From Acidobacteriaceae bacterium (GTDB lineage Bacteria; Acidobacteriota; Terriglobia; Terriglobales; Acidobacteriaceae), in contig PMYL01000041.1 of the NCBI GenBank assembly GCA_003170825.1, forward strand, positions 45,280 to 109,279: a DNA stretch of 64,000 nucleotides, read 5' to 3'. The position numbers and the translations under genes are program-made. Positions 44,525 to 53,759 of this stretch are shown here, piece after piece. The stretch's first letter is position 1. Every line of letters starts with the position of its first letter. A model generated the notes under the pieces. The model ran no database searches and was not told where the DNA came from. It was given only the letters and a program-made list of their open reading frames with translations.

Positions 44525-46393
44525 TTACTCCGTATGTGTAGGCGGCAGCACGCTGGCGATCACCTCGGCGGCGATATCGTAGCGGCCGAAGGGAGCGCTG
44601 ACCTGCACGCCCTGGACAAAGGGTCGCACCGCCTCCACCATCTCCTGGGCGATCAGGATGCCTTCCCGTCGGGCTGCGTCGGGCGTATCGGTCTGGGCCA
44701 TGCGCAACATGATCTCCTCGGGCATGGAGACGCGCAAATCGTTCTTCATGAACTCGGCGTTGCGCAGGCTGACCAGCGGCCAGATGCCAGCGATCACCGG
44801 AATCCGATGCTCCTCGAGGCGCTTGAGGAAGCTCTCCAGCAGCCGCAGGTCGAAGACCGGCTGGGTAATGGCGTACTCGGCGCCGGCCTCCACCTTGTAG
44901 GCAAAGCGGCGCAACTCCTGCTCGATGTCTGCCACGCCGGGGTTGGCGGCCACGCCGATGGTAAAGTTGGTGCTCACCCCGATCGCGTTCGAGCCGATGT
45001 CCAGCCCGTGGTTCAGCCGCCGCACGATGTTGACCAGACCGATGGAGTCCACGTCAAACACCGCGGTGGCGTCAGGATAATTGCCCAGCTTGGGCGGGTC
45101 GCCGGTCACGCACAGAATGTTATGCAGGCCGATGGACGAGGCGCCCAGCAGGTCCGACTGAATGGAAAGAACATTGCGGTCGCGGCAGGTGTAATGCAGG
45201 ATCGTCTCAATGCCGGTGTGTTGCTGAATCTGGATGCACAGGCTCTGCGCGCTCATGCGCGCCGAGGCGCGCGGCGAGTCGGGCACGTTGATGGCATGGA
45301 CGCCCAGTTGCGCCAGCAACTGCGCGCCCTCGATCTCCGCGTTGCAGTTGATGCCCTTGGGCGGGACGATTTCGACCAAGGTGATGAAGCTGCCCTCGGC
45401 GACCAGCGCTCCGATGCGGGAGCGCTCTCCCAGCGGCGACGGCGGCGTCTCGGTGTTCAGCGCCGGAGCCTCGCCGGTGACCTCGACGCGGGCCTGCGCA
45501 TCGATGGCCCGCATGGCCGAGCGCATGGCGCGAATGTGGTTGGGGGTCGTGCCGCAGCAGCCGCCCACAATCTGCACCCCGGCGGCGATGGCCTTGCGCG
45601 CGAAGCTGGCCATGTACTCCGGCGAGCACAGATAGATGTTGCGGCCCTCCACGGCCCGCGGCATGCCGGCGTTGGGCATGGCGGCCAGCGGCAGCGTGGT
45701 GGCCGCGCGCATGGCTTCGATGGCGGTCAGCACCGTCGCCGGGCCGGTAGAGCAGTTCACCCCGATGGCCCCGGCGCCCCACTCGGTCAACAAAGCAGCG
45801 GCTTGCTGCGGCGACGAGCCGTCCAGGCAGTTGCCCTCCTCGTCCACCGTCACCATCACCAGCACGGGCAGTTCGGGAGCGGTCTCGCGGGCCGCTTCCA
45901 GCGCCTCGTGAGCCTCATTCAGAGCGGGCATGGTTTCAATGCTCAGCATGTCCACGCCAGCCTCGTCCAGGGCGCGAATCTGCTCGGCAAAGGCCGCGCG
46001 GGCTTCGTCCAGGCCGGTCTTGCCCAGCGGCTCCAGGCGCACCCCCAGCGGGCCTACCGAGCCGGAGACCCAGGCCTCGCCGGCCTGCTTGTCCTTGAGG
46101 TGCTCGACGGCCTGGCGGGCAATGCGTACGCCGGCGGCGTTGATTTCCGCCATTTTCCCAGCCAAACCATGCCGGGCCAGCCGGAAGCGATTGGCGCCGA
46201 AGGTGTTGGTTTCCAGAATCTCCGCGCCCGCCTGCAGGTACTCCTCGTGGATGGAAAGAATCAGGCCGGGGTCGGAAAGGTTCAGCTCGTCATAGCAGCG
46301 GTTGATGAAGATGCCGCGGGCATAGAGCACGGTGCCCATGGCGCCGTCGGCGAGCACGGGACGATCGGCGAAGATGTCGGCGAATTGCGGCAT
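44525..46393 (-). CDS. Bifunctional homocysteine S-methyltransferase / methylenetetrahydrofolate reductase
   Basis: A 622-residue fusion. Residues about 5-300 form a Hcy-binding domain with zinc ligands in GVNCSTGP and [10 protein letters not shown]. Residues about 325-610 form [46 protein letters not shown] and the [10 protein letters not shown] region. It would make methyltetrahydrofolate and could also methylate homocysteine from another donor. With MetH at 4.9-8.4 kb, the cell has two Hcy methyltransferase domains and a reductase to feed MetH. The start ATG at 46393 has a weak AGAGA site. Confidence 0.93.
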   Translation of the reverse strand: MPQFADIFADRPVLADGAMGTVLYARGIFINRCYDELNLSDPGLILSIHEEYLQAGAEILETNTFGANRFRLARHGLAGKMAEINAAGVRIARQAVEHLKDKQAGEAWVSGSVGPLGVRLEPLGKTGLDEARAAFAEQIRALDEAGVDMLSIETMPALNEAHEALEAARETAPELPVLVMVTVDEEGNCLDGSSPQQAAALLTEWGAGAIGVNCSTGPATVLTAIEAMRAATTLPLAAMPNAGMPRAVEGRNIYLCSPEYMASFARKAIAAGVQIVGGCCGTTPNHIRAMRSAMRAIDAQARVEVTGEAPALNTETPPSPLGERSRIGALVAEGSFITLVEIVPPKGINCNAEIEGAQLLAQLGVHAINVPDSPRASARMSAQSLCIQIQQHTGIETILHYTCRDRNVLSIQSDLLGASSIGLHNILCVTGDPPKLGNYPDATAVFDVDSIGLVNIVRRLNHGLDIGSNAIGVSTNFTIGVAANPGVADIEQELRRFAYKVEAGAEYAITQPVFDLRLLESFLKRLEEHRIPVIAGIWPLVSLRNAEFMKNDLRVSMPEEIMLRMAQTDTPDAARREGILIAQEMVEAVRPFVQGVQVSAPFGRYDIAAEVIASVLPPTHTE

Positions 46394-46475
46394 TCTCTTG
46401 TCATGCTAAACGACCCGACCCTGCCGCGCCAGAGGTCCAGCCTGCTTTGTTATACTTCGGTAGTCATAAGCAGGA

Positions 46476-46491
46476 CCGGAACCGGTTCCGG
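46476..46491. repeat. 16-bp perfect palindrome
   Basis: CCGGAACCGGTTCCGG lies in the gap between the MTHFR fusion gene and the lipoprotein gene. It could be a regulator binding site for either divergent gene. Nothing else is visible in this gap (46394-46611). Confidence 0.45.
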
Positions 46492-46611
46492 AACACGGAT
46501 TTTGCCGTCTGTCCGATCGACCGGCAACCGCCATCAATTCGTTCACGCCGCGACCATGGCCGCGGACATTTTCCGCGGCACGCTCCGCGCTTTCCGTCGA
46601 GGTAAGGGATT

Positions 46612-48081
46612 TTGAAGAACAGAAGTCTTTGCATGAGCGCCGCCGCCGCCCTTGTGGTTGCAGCCGCGCTGGCAGGTTGCGGCGGCACCACCTATTTTGC
46701 GGGCCGGAATCTGCCCCCCAGCGGGGTGACCAACCGCGTCCTGATTGCGATCCAGAACCCCAACATCTTCACCAAGGGCGCGCTGCAGTTCGTGGATGCC
46801 TACTACGACATTCGCAGCGGCTTCACTGGTACGCCCTCGACGTTTTCCATCTCCGGTTACAACGGCGCGCTGCCCGTCACCATCCAGAACATGCCGGAGG
46901 AGCAGGTGGGCGTGGTTTACGGCTCAGGCGACGGCAGCTTCATCCCCGTCAACTATGCCCAGGAGAACACCGGCGGCGCCGTCAGCAACTTGAACGGCCC
47001 CTCTTCCAGCATCTTTATCACGCGGAATCAGGCCTATGTCTTCGCCGCCAGCCAGTCGGCTCACGTGTTCACGGTGGTGAACCGGTCCACCGGCGGGTCC
47101 TACGCGCTCAGCCTTCCCGGCGTCTACCGCGTAAGCGTGAATCCCGGCGGGTCGGCAGCCCTGGCCTTCGTCCAGAACTCGAATTACGCCTACTATCCGC
47201 GGCAACTGACGTCCGCGCAGACCATTTCCTACTCCGGCGGCCCCACCACCTGGCCCCTCGGCGCAGTGGATTGTGAGCCGCTGAACGGGCCGGGCTGGTG
47301 CCTCTTCCAGGCGCTGGATCCTACCAGCACGAGCACGAACATAAAGCCGCTGACATTCGACCGGCCGGTCAAGGCCGTCTTCTCCGCCGATGGCGGAACC
47401 GCGTACGTGCTCAACTGCGGGCCGGAGTGCGGCGGGACCACGGCTTCCATCTCGTCGCTGCCCGTGGCTCCGCTGATCTATCTGGTTGGCCAGCAGTCTG
47501 GAACGCTGCCCACCACCAGCGCTCTCGCCAGCTCCACAATCCCCATTCCCGGCGGCGCCAGCAACGCCCTGGTCGATAGCTCTACCCTTTACGTCGTGGG
47601 TCAGCAGCCCGTGCAGGTACAGGGCCAGACGCTCTATGCCGGAAACATGACCGTGGTCAATCTCCTCAACAACACGGTTGTGCCCTCCACCAGCGCGGTC
47701 CCCAACCCGGTCTCCATCAGCGATGGCGCGCCCGGCGCCGTCAGCCGCATCATGCTGGCCGACAACAATACGCTCTGGATCGGCATGACCAAGTGCACCA
47801 ACGGCGTGCGCGCCGCGACGGGGGAGCCCTTCGGCTGCCTCACCATGCTCAACACCGCCAACAACACCATCACCCTGCTGGAGCCCTATCTGGGCGACCT
47901 CACCGGCATTGCCGCGGTCACCGGCCTGCATAAAATCTATGTTGCGCAGGGCGGGCAGGTATATATCTATTCCACCGTGGACGGCTCGTCGATCGACAAC
48001 CAGTATGTGACCGTCACCGGCGTGGCCTATGACGTGGCCTACATGGACGGCTTCACCGACGGCAACAACACCGTCTACTGA
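46612..48081 (+). CDS. Beta-propeller-like lipoprotein of unknown function
   Basis: A 489-residue exported lipoprotein: hydrophobic signal to about residue 21, lipobox LAGC (Cys about 22). The mature protein has the Thr/Ser/Asn-rich, repeated FVxNRSTGG, AVFSADGGTAYVLNC and YVAQGGQVYIYS pattern of beta-propeller (YncE-like) proteins. The TTG start at 46612 is inferred from the signal peptide. Members are common in Acidobacteriota, but I know no defined role. The following gene begins four bases after its stop. Confidence 0.75.
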   Translation: MKNRSLCMSAAAALVVAAALAGCGGTTYFAGRNLPPSGVTNRVLIAIQNPNIFTKGALQFVDAYYDIRSGFTGTPSTFSISGYNGALPVTIQNMPEEQVGVVYGSGDGSFIPVNYAQENTGGAVSNLNGPSSSIFITRNQAYVFAASQSAHVFTVVNRSTGGSYALSLPGVYRVSVNPGGSAALAFVQNSNYAYYPRQLTSAQTISYSGGPTTWPLGAVDCEPLNGPGWCLFQALDPTSTSTNIKPLTFDRPVKAVFSADGGTAYVLNCGPECGGTTASISSLPVAPLIYLVGQQSGTLPTTSALASSTIPIPGGASNALVDSSTLYVVGQQPVQVQGQTLYAGNMTVVNLLNNTVVPSTSAVPNPVSISDGAPGAVSRIMLADNNTLWIGMTKCTNGVRAATGEPFGCLTMLNTANNTITLLEPYLGDLTGIAAVTGLHKIYVAQGGQVYIYSTVDGSSIDNQYVTVTGVAYDVAYMDGFTDGNNTVY

Positions 48082-48085
48082 CGCC

Positions 48086-48874
48086 ATGGCCGCCGATTCT
48101 GTTCCTGATTCTCCGGCAGCCGATGTCCTGGCCATCGCCGCCCACCGCGACGACGTGGAACAGACCTGCGGTGGAACCTTGCTGCGCATGGCCTCGCGCG
48201 GCCTGCGCACCGCCATTCTGGACCTCACCCAGGGCGAAGCCGGAACCCGCGGCAGCGCCGAAGAGCGCGCCCGCGAAGCCGCCCAAGCCGCGCGCCTGTT
48301 GGGCGTCGGCTGGCGCAAGGCTCTCGATCTGCCCGACGGCGCGGTCGAAAACACACTGGAAAACCGCATCAAGATTGTTCGCGTCCTGCGCCGGCTCCGC
48401 CCCCGCGTCGTCATTCTGCCCTACTGGCAGGCCCGCCATCCCGACCACGCCAACACCGCCGCCCTCGGCTATGAAGCCTGCTTCCTCTCCGGCCTCGCCA
48501 AGGCACCTGCGGTGCGGCCAGCGGCGCCTACGGCGCTCACTGTGGATGAGCCAGTAGATACAGGTCTTCCGCCGCATCGCCCCTTCAAAATCGTCTACGC
48601 CAGCCTCTACGCCGACGTGCGCCCCAACTTCATCGTGGACATCACGCCCTTCATCGAGCAGCGCCATGCCGCCCTCATGGCCTACCGCTCGCAGTACGCC
48701 AACCAGCCCGCCGGCAGCGGCCTCTTTGTTGCGGAGGAGGAGATTCGCGAGCGCACCTTTGCCGAGGCCCGCCACTACGGCCTGCTGGCCGGTGTGCGCT
48801 TCGGCGAGCCTTTTGTGCAGAAGGAAGTCGGCCTGATCGACGACCTGACCCTCCTGCCCGTGCAATCAATCTGA
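48086..48874 (+). CDS. PIG-L family N-deacetylase, BshB1-like
   Basis: A 262-residue zinc deacetylase. Metal-binding AHRDDVE (His20, Asp23 in the AHPDDxE motif) and the later His in QARHPDHANTA are present. LDLTQGEAGTRGSAEERAREA is the BshB1 pattern, so bacillithiol synthesis (removing acetyl from GlcNAc-malate) is likely. Residues about 139-155 (APAVRPAAPTALTVDEPVD) are an insertion encoded by a GC palindrome. It begins four bases after the lipoprotein gene. No bshA or bshC is nearby. Confidence 0.85.
   Translation: MAADSVPDSPAADVLAIAAHRDDVEQTCGGTLLRMASRGLRTAILDLTQGEAGTRGSAEERAREAAQAARLLGVGWRKALDLPDGAVENTLENRIKIVRVLRRLRPRVVILPYWQARHPDHANTAALGYEACFLSGLAKAPAVRPAAPTALTVDEPVDTGLPPHRPFKIVYASLYADVRPNFIVDITPFIEQRHAALMAYRSQYANQPAGSGLFVAEEEIRERTFAEARHYGLLAGVRFGEPFVQKEVGLIDDLTLLPVQSI
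48503..48540 (-). repeat. Family C element inside the deacetylase gene
   Basis: Reading the minus strand gives GCCGTAGGC, TGGCC and ACCGCAGGTG blocks in the same order as the copies at 33059 and 48975. It contains the palindrome GCACCTGCGGTGC. In-frame with the gene. Confidence 0.55.
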
Positions 48875-48899
48875 AGCATTTTCCTTGTGACTGCAATGC

Positions 48900-48954
48900 G
48901 GGTGTCCCACCCTCGCCGTCCGCCGCGGCGGATTTTTGCGGCTAGGGTGGGAAA
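48900..48954 (+). repeat. Intergenic hairpin element, family A
   Basis: GGGTGTCCCACCCTCGCC, an inner GCCGCGGCGG palindrome, ATTTTTGCGGCTAGGGTGGG. It lies between the deacetylase gene and the convergent TauE gene and is followed by a family C copy. Confidence 0.75.
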
Positions 48955-48974
48955 CGACGGTCTAAGTTCTATAA

Positions 48975-49004
48975 GCCGAAGGCAGTTGGCCCCACCGCAG
49001 GTGG
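48975..49004 (+). repeat. 30-bp family C element
   Basis: Identical to 33059-33088 over 30 bases. Its last base is adjacent to the stop of the TauE gene. Confidence 0.8.
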
Positions 49005-49361
49005 TCAGCGGCTGAACCACATCCTGCCGCCGATGGCGACCAGCGTCACGGCGAAGATGCGCCGCAGCCAGGCCTCCGGAATGTGTTGCGCGCCCGCGGC
49101 GCCAAAGTATCCGCCCACCAGAAATCCGGCGGCCAGCAGCAGCCCAACGCGCAGGTCGGCGTTGCCCTTGCGGTAGTACTCCCAAAACGCGAAGATGCCC
49201 ACCGGCGCCAGCAATGCGCCCAGCGAGGTGCCCTGGGCCTTCAACTGGCTCATGCCCAGCAGCCAGACCAGCGCCGGAATAAACAGCACTCCGCCGCCAA
49301 TCCCCACCACGCCGGAAACCATTCCCACCACCAGCCCAACCAGCAGCATCATCCAGGTCAT
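49005..49361 (-). CDS. Half-size TauE/SafE (DUF81) membrane protein
   Basis: A 118-residue protein with three or four transmembrane helices and the signature GLVVGMVSGVVGIGGGVLFIP (split here: GMVSGVVGIGGG and LGMSQLKAQGTSLGAL). Full-length TauE/SafE exporters have about 240-270 residues, so this is a half-size form that probably dimerises. ATG at 49361 has GGGAGG upstream. The longer reading to 49487 is not supported. The substrate, usually sulfite or an organosulfonate, is unknown here. Confidence 0.88.
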   Translation of the reverse strand: MTWMMLLVGLVVGMVSGVVGIGGGVLFIPALVWLLGMSQLKAQGTSLGALLAPVGIFAFWEYYRKGNADLRVGLLLAAGFLVGGYFGAAGAQHIPEAWLRRIFAVTLVAIGGRMWFSR

Positions 49362-49575
49362 TCCAGCCTCCCAGGGCGCGGCGAAGAGCAAATGCCGGGC
49401 CCGCGCATCCAGCGTAAACCATGGCTCGTCCAAAGGCGCGCGGGCTGAGCTGCGTCCCTCCCGCTCAAATTCACACAACGTTTGCAATTTGTTTGCCTGA
49501 TTGCAGTACTCTGTTCATAGTTCCGCGCGGCCTCCGCATTTTGTGTTCAACGGCCGCCGGGCGAGGGCTGACCGC

Positions 49576-50274
49576 TTGAGCCAAACCGTTTTTGTACTGG
49601 AAGACGACGCCGATATCGCGCGGCTGGTGCAGCATCACCTTGAAGCCGCGGGGTTTGCGGCACGGCTGTTTCACACCCCCACCAACCTCATTCCAGACGC
49701 CGAGCGCCAGCCACCGGCCTTGTTTCTGCTGGACATCATGGTGCCCGGCGGAGACGGCCTCGATGTGTGCAAGCGCCTGCGTTCGAACCCCGCGCTGTCC
49801 ACCATCCCCATCATCTTTTTGACCGCGCGCGCGGGCGAAAACGACCGCGTGCTGGGCCTCGAACTGGGCGCCGACGACTACATCACCAAGCCCTTTGCCA
49901 CCCGCGAACTGGTGGCGCGCGTCAAGGCCGTGCTGCGGCGCTTCGAGCGGCCCACCACGCCCTCCATCATCCGCTTTGAAGAGGTCATCATCGACCAGGG
50001 CGCCATGCAGTTGAAGGTGCGCGGCGAGCTGACCACCACCACGGCCACCGAGTTCCGTCTCCTGGACTACCTGGCGCGGCATCCCGGCCGGGTATACAGC
50101 CGCGACCACCTGCTGGACTCCGTCTGGGGCGATGCCCGCTTTGTCACCCCCCGTTCGGTCGACGTCTATGTGCGCCGCATTCGTGAGAAAATCGAGGTCG
50201 ATCCGGAAAATCCGCGCTACCTGAAGACGGTGCGCGGCGCCGGCTATCGCTTCGAGATGCCCAAGAGCGAGTAG
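49576..50274 (+). CDS. phoB: PhoB-like response regulator (OmpR family)
   Basis: A 232-residue two-component regulator. Receiver: acidic pair in EDDAD, phospho-Asp53 in FLLDIMVPGGDG, Thr in LTARAGEND, Lys105 in ITKPFATREL. The winged-helix DNA-binding domain (about 140-230) ends in VRRIREKIEVDPENPRYLKTVRGAGYRF. The TTG start at 49576 has GAGGG upstream. The kinase gene begins seven bases later and a pstS gene lies 2.4 kb on, so a phosphate-starvation role (PhoB) is the best reading. Confidence 0.9.
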   Translation: MSQTVFVLEDDADIARLVQHHLEAAGFAARLFHTPTNLIPDAERQPPALFLLDIMVPGGDGLDVCKRLRSNPALSTIPIIFLTARAGENDRVLGLELGADDYITKPFATRELVARVKAVLRRFERPTTPSIIRFEEVIIDQGAMQLKVRGELTTTTATEFRLLDYLARHPGRVYSRDHLLDSVWGDARFVTPRSVDVYVRRIREKIEVDPENPRYLKTVRGAGYRFEMPKSE

Positions 50275-50280
50275 GGCTCC

Positions 50281-51762
50281 TTGAAATCAACGATATTCAT
50301 GAAGCTGCTCGGCCTTTTTCTCCTGCTGCTGGTCTTCCAGGCAGCGGCGATGGAGTTTGTCTTCATTCCCTTTATCGCTAGAAAAGTATTGGAGATTCCT
50401 CCCGGCAAGACCAACCTGTTTTTCGGCAATGAGACTCTCTGGTCCGGTTTGATCGCGCTGGCCGTGGCGCTGACTCTGGCTGTTTGGGTTGCCGGCCGCA
50501 TCACCGCGCGGCTTGATCGGGTCATGACCTTCGCCCGCCGCATCGCCGCCGGCGACCTGAGCGCCCGCCTTGATTACGACGACGAAGATCCGCTCTCTAC
50601 CCTGGAGGCCACGCTCAACCGGTCCGCCGAGCGGCTGGGCGAGAGCGTTGCCGAGATCGAGAGCCGCCGCCAGGAGCTGGCCGCCATGCTCGATTCCATG
50701 CAGGAGGCGGTGGTCGCCGTCACTCTTGAGGGGTTGGTCCGCTGGTCCAACGCCGCCATGCAGCGCATCGCCGGAACCCAGATCCATGCCGGCCGCCCGC
50801 TGGTCCACTTCGTCCGCGACCCCGAGGTTCTGGCCTGCGTCCACGGCGCCCTTGAGAACAGAGAAGTACGCTTTGGCCGGGCCAGCTCGCTCGCCCCCGG
50901 CCGCATCTTTGAGATCAACGCAGCCCCCTTGCCCTCGGGCGGCGCGCTGGTCGTGCTCCACGACGTCACCCGCATCGAGTCCGCTGAAAAATCCCGCCGC
51001 GACTTCATCGCCAACGTCAGCCACGAGCTGCGCACCCCGCTCACCTCCATCCATGGCTACGTCGAGACGCTGGTCGAGGACCCGGATCCCCGCCCCGAAA
51101 CCACCCGCGAGTTCCTCGGCGTCATCCTCAAGAACGCCACCCGCATGAACCGCCTTATTGAGGACCTGCTGGCCCTGGCCGGCGTCGAGAGCCCGGACTA
51201 CAAGCTCGCGCTGCAAGCCACGCGGGCCAGCGCGCTGGTCCAGGACGCCATCGAGTGCCTGGGCGGAATCGTCGTCGACTCCGGGGTCAAACTCGAATCG
51301 GCCGGCGCGCCCGATGCGCTTGTCCTGGCCGATTCCGACGCCATGAACCAGGTCTTCGGCAACCTCATTGAGAACGCCCTCAAGTACGGCAAATCCGGCC
51401 GCCGGATTTGCGTCGGCGCGCGCCTGCTTGAGGCCGATGTTGCCACCGAAGTCGAGTTCACCGTCCAGGACTTCGGCCCCGGCATCGCTTCCGAACACCT
51501 CGATCGCATCTTCGAGCGCTTCTACCGCGTAGACAAAGCCCGCTCCCGCGAGTCCGGCGGCACCGGCCTCGGCCTGGCCATCGTCAAGCACATCGTCCTG
51601 GCCCACGGCGGCCGCATCTGGGCCGAAAGCGAACTCGGCGCCGGCGCCGCCTTCCACTTCACCCTGCCGCTGGCGCCCGTCCTGCCTGGACAGCAAGTCG
51701 CCCATGGGCCTGCGGCTCCGCCGCCGGTTGCGCCGGAGAATGGTTCAATAGGCTGCGGATGA
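50281..51762 (+). CDS. phoR: PhoR-like sensor histidine kinase
   Basis: A 493-residue membrane kinase. Transmembrane helices at about 8-30 and 55-72, HAMP about 72-125, PAS about 130-235, and HisKA with His248 in FIANVSHELRTPLTSIHGYV. The ATPase has NLIENALKYG, DFGPGI and GGTGLGLAIVKHI. A Pro/Ala-rich tail follows. TTG start at 50281. Little periplasmic sequence exists between the helices, as in PhoR, which senses through the Pst system. Confidence 0.9.
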   Translation: MKSTIFMKLLGLFLLLLVFQAAAMEFVFIPFIARKVLEIPPGKTNLFFGNETLWSGLIALAVALTLAVWVAGRITARLDRVMTFARRIAAGDLSARLDYDDEDPLSTLEATLNRSAERLGESVAEIESRRQELAAMLDSMQEAVVAVTLEGLVRWSNAAMQRIAGTQIHAGRPLVHFVRDPEVLACVHGALENREVRFGRASSLAPGRIFEINAAPLPSGGALVVLHDVTRIESAEKSRRDFIANVSHELRTPLTSIHGYVETLVEDPDPRPETTREFLGVILKNATRMNRLIEDLLALAGVESPDYKLALQATRASALVQDAIECLGGIVVDSGVKLESAGAPDALVLADSDAMNQVFGNLIENALKYGKSGRRICVGARLLEADVATEVEFTVQDFGPGIASEHLDRIFERFYRVDKARSRESGGTGLGLAIVKHIVLAHGGRIWAESELGAGAAFHFTLPLAPVLPGQQVAHGPAAPPPVAPENGSIGCG

Positions 51763-51885
51763 ACTCCTGCGGTCACCACATCGAACGGGGAAAAAAAGCG
51801 CGACACCCACCAAAGGTGAAAGGCGCCCACTCCTTCGCAAAGAACGCAAAGGAGTGAGCGCCGGTAAAATCGCCTCTGGACGCGG

Positions 51886-52518
51886 TTATTCGGGCTGGGG
51901 GCCAATGGCGTAGTCAGACGCAAAGCTGCTCAACGATGCTCCGCCGTTGCCGCCCGAGAGCGACACTGTGATGGTGGTCTGAAGTGTCTGGATGGGTGTG
52001 ATGGAGACGGAATCACTCTGCTTGATTCTGCACACTTCCTCACAGGTATCATAGACCTCGAGAGTGCCCGTAGCACTGGTCATAGTCGTTCTTTCCTGCA
52101 CCGTTACACTCCCGATGATGTTCAAAACCTTCGATTGCCCGAGATCGAGAGTGAGAAGGGCGCTTGTCGGTTGCGGTGACCCGGCCGGCGGGTACGGCAC
52201 GACCCTGTAACCGATCACGGATTGCTCGGATTGCCCGGCGGCGACACTCCAAGGCGCCGTGAAATTAAGCCCCGGAAACAGCGTGGGGGTCGGAAGCAGG
52301 ATTGGAGTCACGATGATATTGGCCGGAGAAATGCCGACCGTGGACGTGGGTGCGTAGGTGAAATTGTCGTAGAGGGCACTGTCGAACATGCATCCGCCGG
52401 CGCCGAGTGCGATGTAGCTTGCCAATGTGCCCTTAACACAGGAGGGCGCAGCATTGGCAAACGGGGGAAGGGCAGTCAGCAGCGCGAACGCTGCCGCGAG
52501 AACGATCTTAGCTTTCAT
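51886..52518 (-). CDS. Hypothetical secreted protein
   Basis: A 210-residue exported protein from the ATG at 52518, with a clean signal peptide (KAKIVLAAAFALLTALPPFANA). The mature part is Ser/Thr-rich beta-like sequence with paired Cys near residues 25 and 41 and a CEEVC motif. I do not recognise the family. It interrupts an apparent phoB-phoR-pstS group in the opposite direction, so it is probably an insertion or a separately regulated surface protein. Confidence 0.65.
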   Translation of the reverse strand: MKAKIVLAAAFALLTALPPFANAAPSCVKGTLASYIALGAGGCMFDSALYDNFTYAPTSTVGISPANIIVTPILLPTPTLFPGLNFTAPWSVAAGQSEQSVIGYRVVPYPPAGSPQPTSALLTLDLGQSKVLNIIGSVTVQERTTMTSATGTLEVYDTCEEVCRIKQSDSVSITPIQTLQTTITVSLSGGNGGASLSSFASDYAIGPQPE

Positions 52519-52679
52519 GGTTGATATACCTCGGGGGATGAGATTAACAACTGGCGCAAACATTGCTCTCTTTTTGGGGTGTTGTCAAGATAAAACACCA
52601 AAACCGCCGCCTATTCAAACGCCCGTAACATTCCGCGTAGACAATTAAAACCGGCAGGTTATCTGCAAGGGAGCTATCT

Positions 52680-53681
52680 ATGAAAAAGACTTTGCTTGTC
52701 GTTGTGTTGTTCGTATTGGCCATGAGCGCCGCTCAGGCCCAAAAGTTGACAGGGGCGGGCGCGACCTTCCCCTATCCGATCTATTCCAAATGGTTTAGCG
52801 AGTACAGCCAGGCGCACCCCGGCGTCGAGATCAACTACCAGTCCATCGGTTCCGGCGGCGGAATCCGCCAGATCACGGCCGGAACGGTGGATTTTGGCGC
52901 CTCGGACATGCCTCCCACCGACGAGCAGTTGGCCTCGTCCAAGATCAAACTGATCCTCATTCCAACCGTGCTCGGCGCGGATGTGCCGGCCTTCAATATT
53001 CCCGGCGTCAACGACCTCAAGTTCAGCGGCGAAGTGCTGGCCGACATCTTCCTGGGCAAGATCACCACCTGGAACGATGGACGCATCGCCAAAGACAATC
53101 CCGGCGTCAAGCTGCCCGACCAAAAGATCATTGTCGTGCATCGCTCCGACGGCAGCGGCACCACCTACATCTGGACCGACTTCCTGAGCAAGGTCAGCAG
53201 CGAGTGGGCCAACGGACCCGGCAAGGGCACCTCGGTCGCATGGCCGGTGGGCGTCGGCGGCAAGGGCAATGAGGGCGTGGCCGGCCTGGTTCGCCAGTTG
53301 CCCGGCGCCATCGGCTATGTCGAGCTGATCTACGCTCTTCAAAACCACATCAGCTTCGGCGAAGTGAAGAATCCGGCCGGCAAGTTTATCAAGGCGTCAA
53401 TTGAGGGCGTCACCGAGGCCGCGGCCAGCGTCAAGCAGATGCCCGCCGACTACCGCGTCTCCATCACCAACGCGCCGGGCGCCAATGCTTACCCCATCTC
53501 CAGCTTTACCTGGCTCTTGGTCCCGCTCAAGTCTCCTGACGCGGCCAAGGGCAAGGTGATCAAGGACCTGCTTAGCTGGATCGTCAACTACGGCGAGAGC
53601 GAAGTCTCCGCTCTCTCCTACGCCCCGCTCCCCAGGAATGTGGCGGAAAAGGTGCTCAAGACTATCTATTCGCTGCAGTAG
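52680..53681 (+). CDS. pstS: Phosphate ABC transporter substrate-binding protein PstS
   Basis: A 333-residue periplasmic phosphate-binding protein. The signal peptide (about 1-20) is followed by the family start KLTGAGATFPYPIYSKWFSEY, the phosphate-binding SIGSGGGIRQI, FGASDMPPTDEQL, HRSDGSGTTYIWTDFLS and GKGNEGVAGLV blocks. No pstC, pstA or pstB follows. A hairpin ends the gene. No clear Pho box was seen. Confidence 0.96.
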   Translation: MKKTLLVVVLFVLAMSAAQAQKLTGAGATFPYPIYSKWFSEYSQAHPGVEINYQSIGSGGGIRQITAGTVDFGASDMPPTDEQLASSKIKLILIPTVLGADVPAFNIPGVNDLKFSGEVLADIFLGKITTWNDGRIAKDNPGVKLPDQKIIVVHRSDGSGTTYIWTDFLSKVSSEWANGPGKGTSVAWPVGVGGKGNEGVAGLVRQLPGAIGYVELIYALQNHISFGEVKNPAGKFIKASIEGVTEAAASVKQMPADYRVSITNAPGANAYPISSFTWLLVPLKSPDAAKGKVIKDLLSWIVNYGESEVSALSYAPLPRNVAEKVLKTIYSLQ

Positions 53682-53693
53682 ATAGACTCGCGC

Positions 53694-53723
53694 GAAGGGT
53701 CCGGCATCCTTGCCGGACCCTTC
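53694..53723. terminator. Hairpin between convergent pstS and cyaY
   Basis: GAAGGGTCCGGCA (53694-53706), loop TCCT, TGCCGGACCCTTC (53711-53723): a perfect 13-bp stem. It probably terminates pstS, though no T run follows. Confidence 0.7.
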
Positions 53724-53759
53724 CGCTGCTCCTCTGATCTCTGACCCCTGACCCCTGTT

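Noticed and set aside
46612-48081. Intact c-type cytochrome or enzyme reading for the propeller lipoprotein
   Set aside because: No haem-binding CxxCH or catalytic motif is present; only propeller-like repeats are seen.
52564-52679. Pho box before pstS
   Set aside because: No convincing pair of direct 7-base repeats at the right spacing was found by eye.
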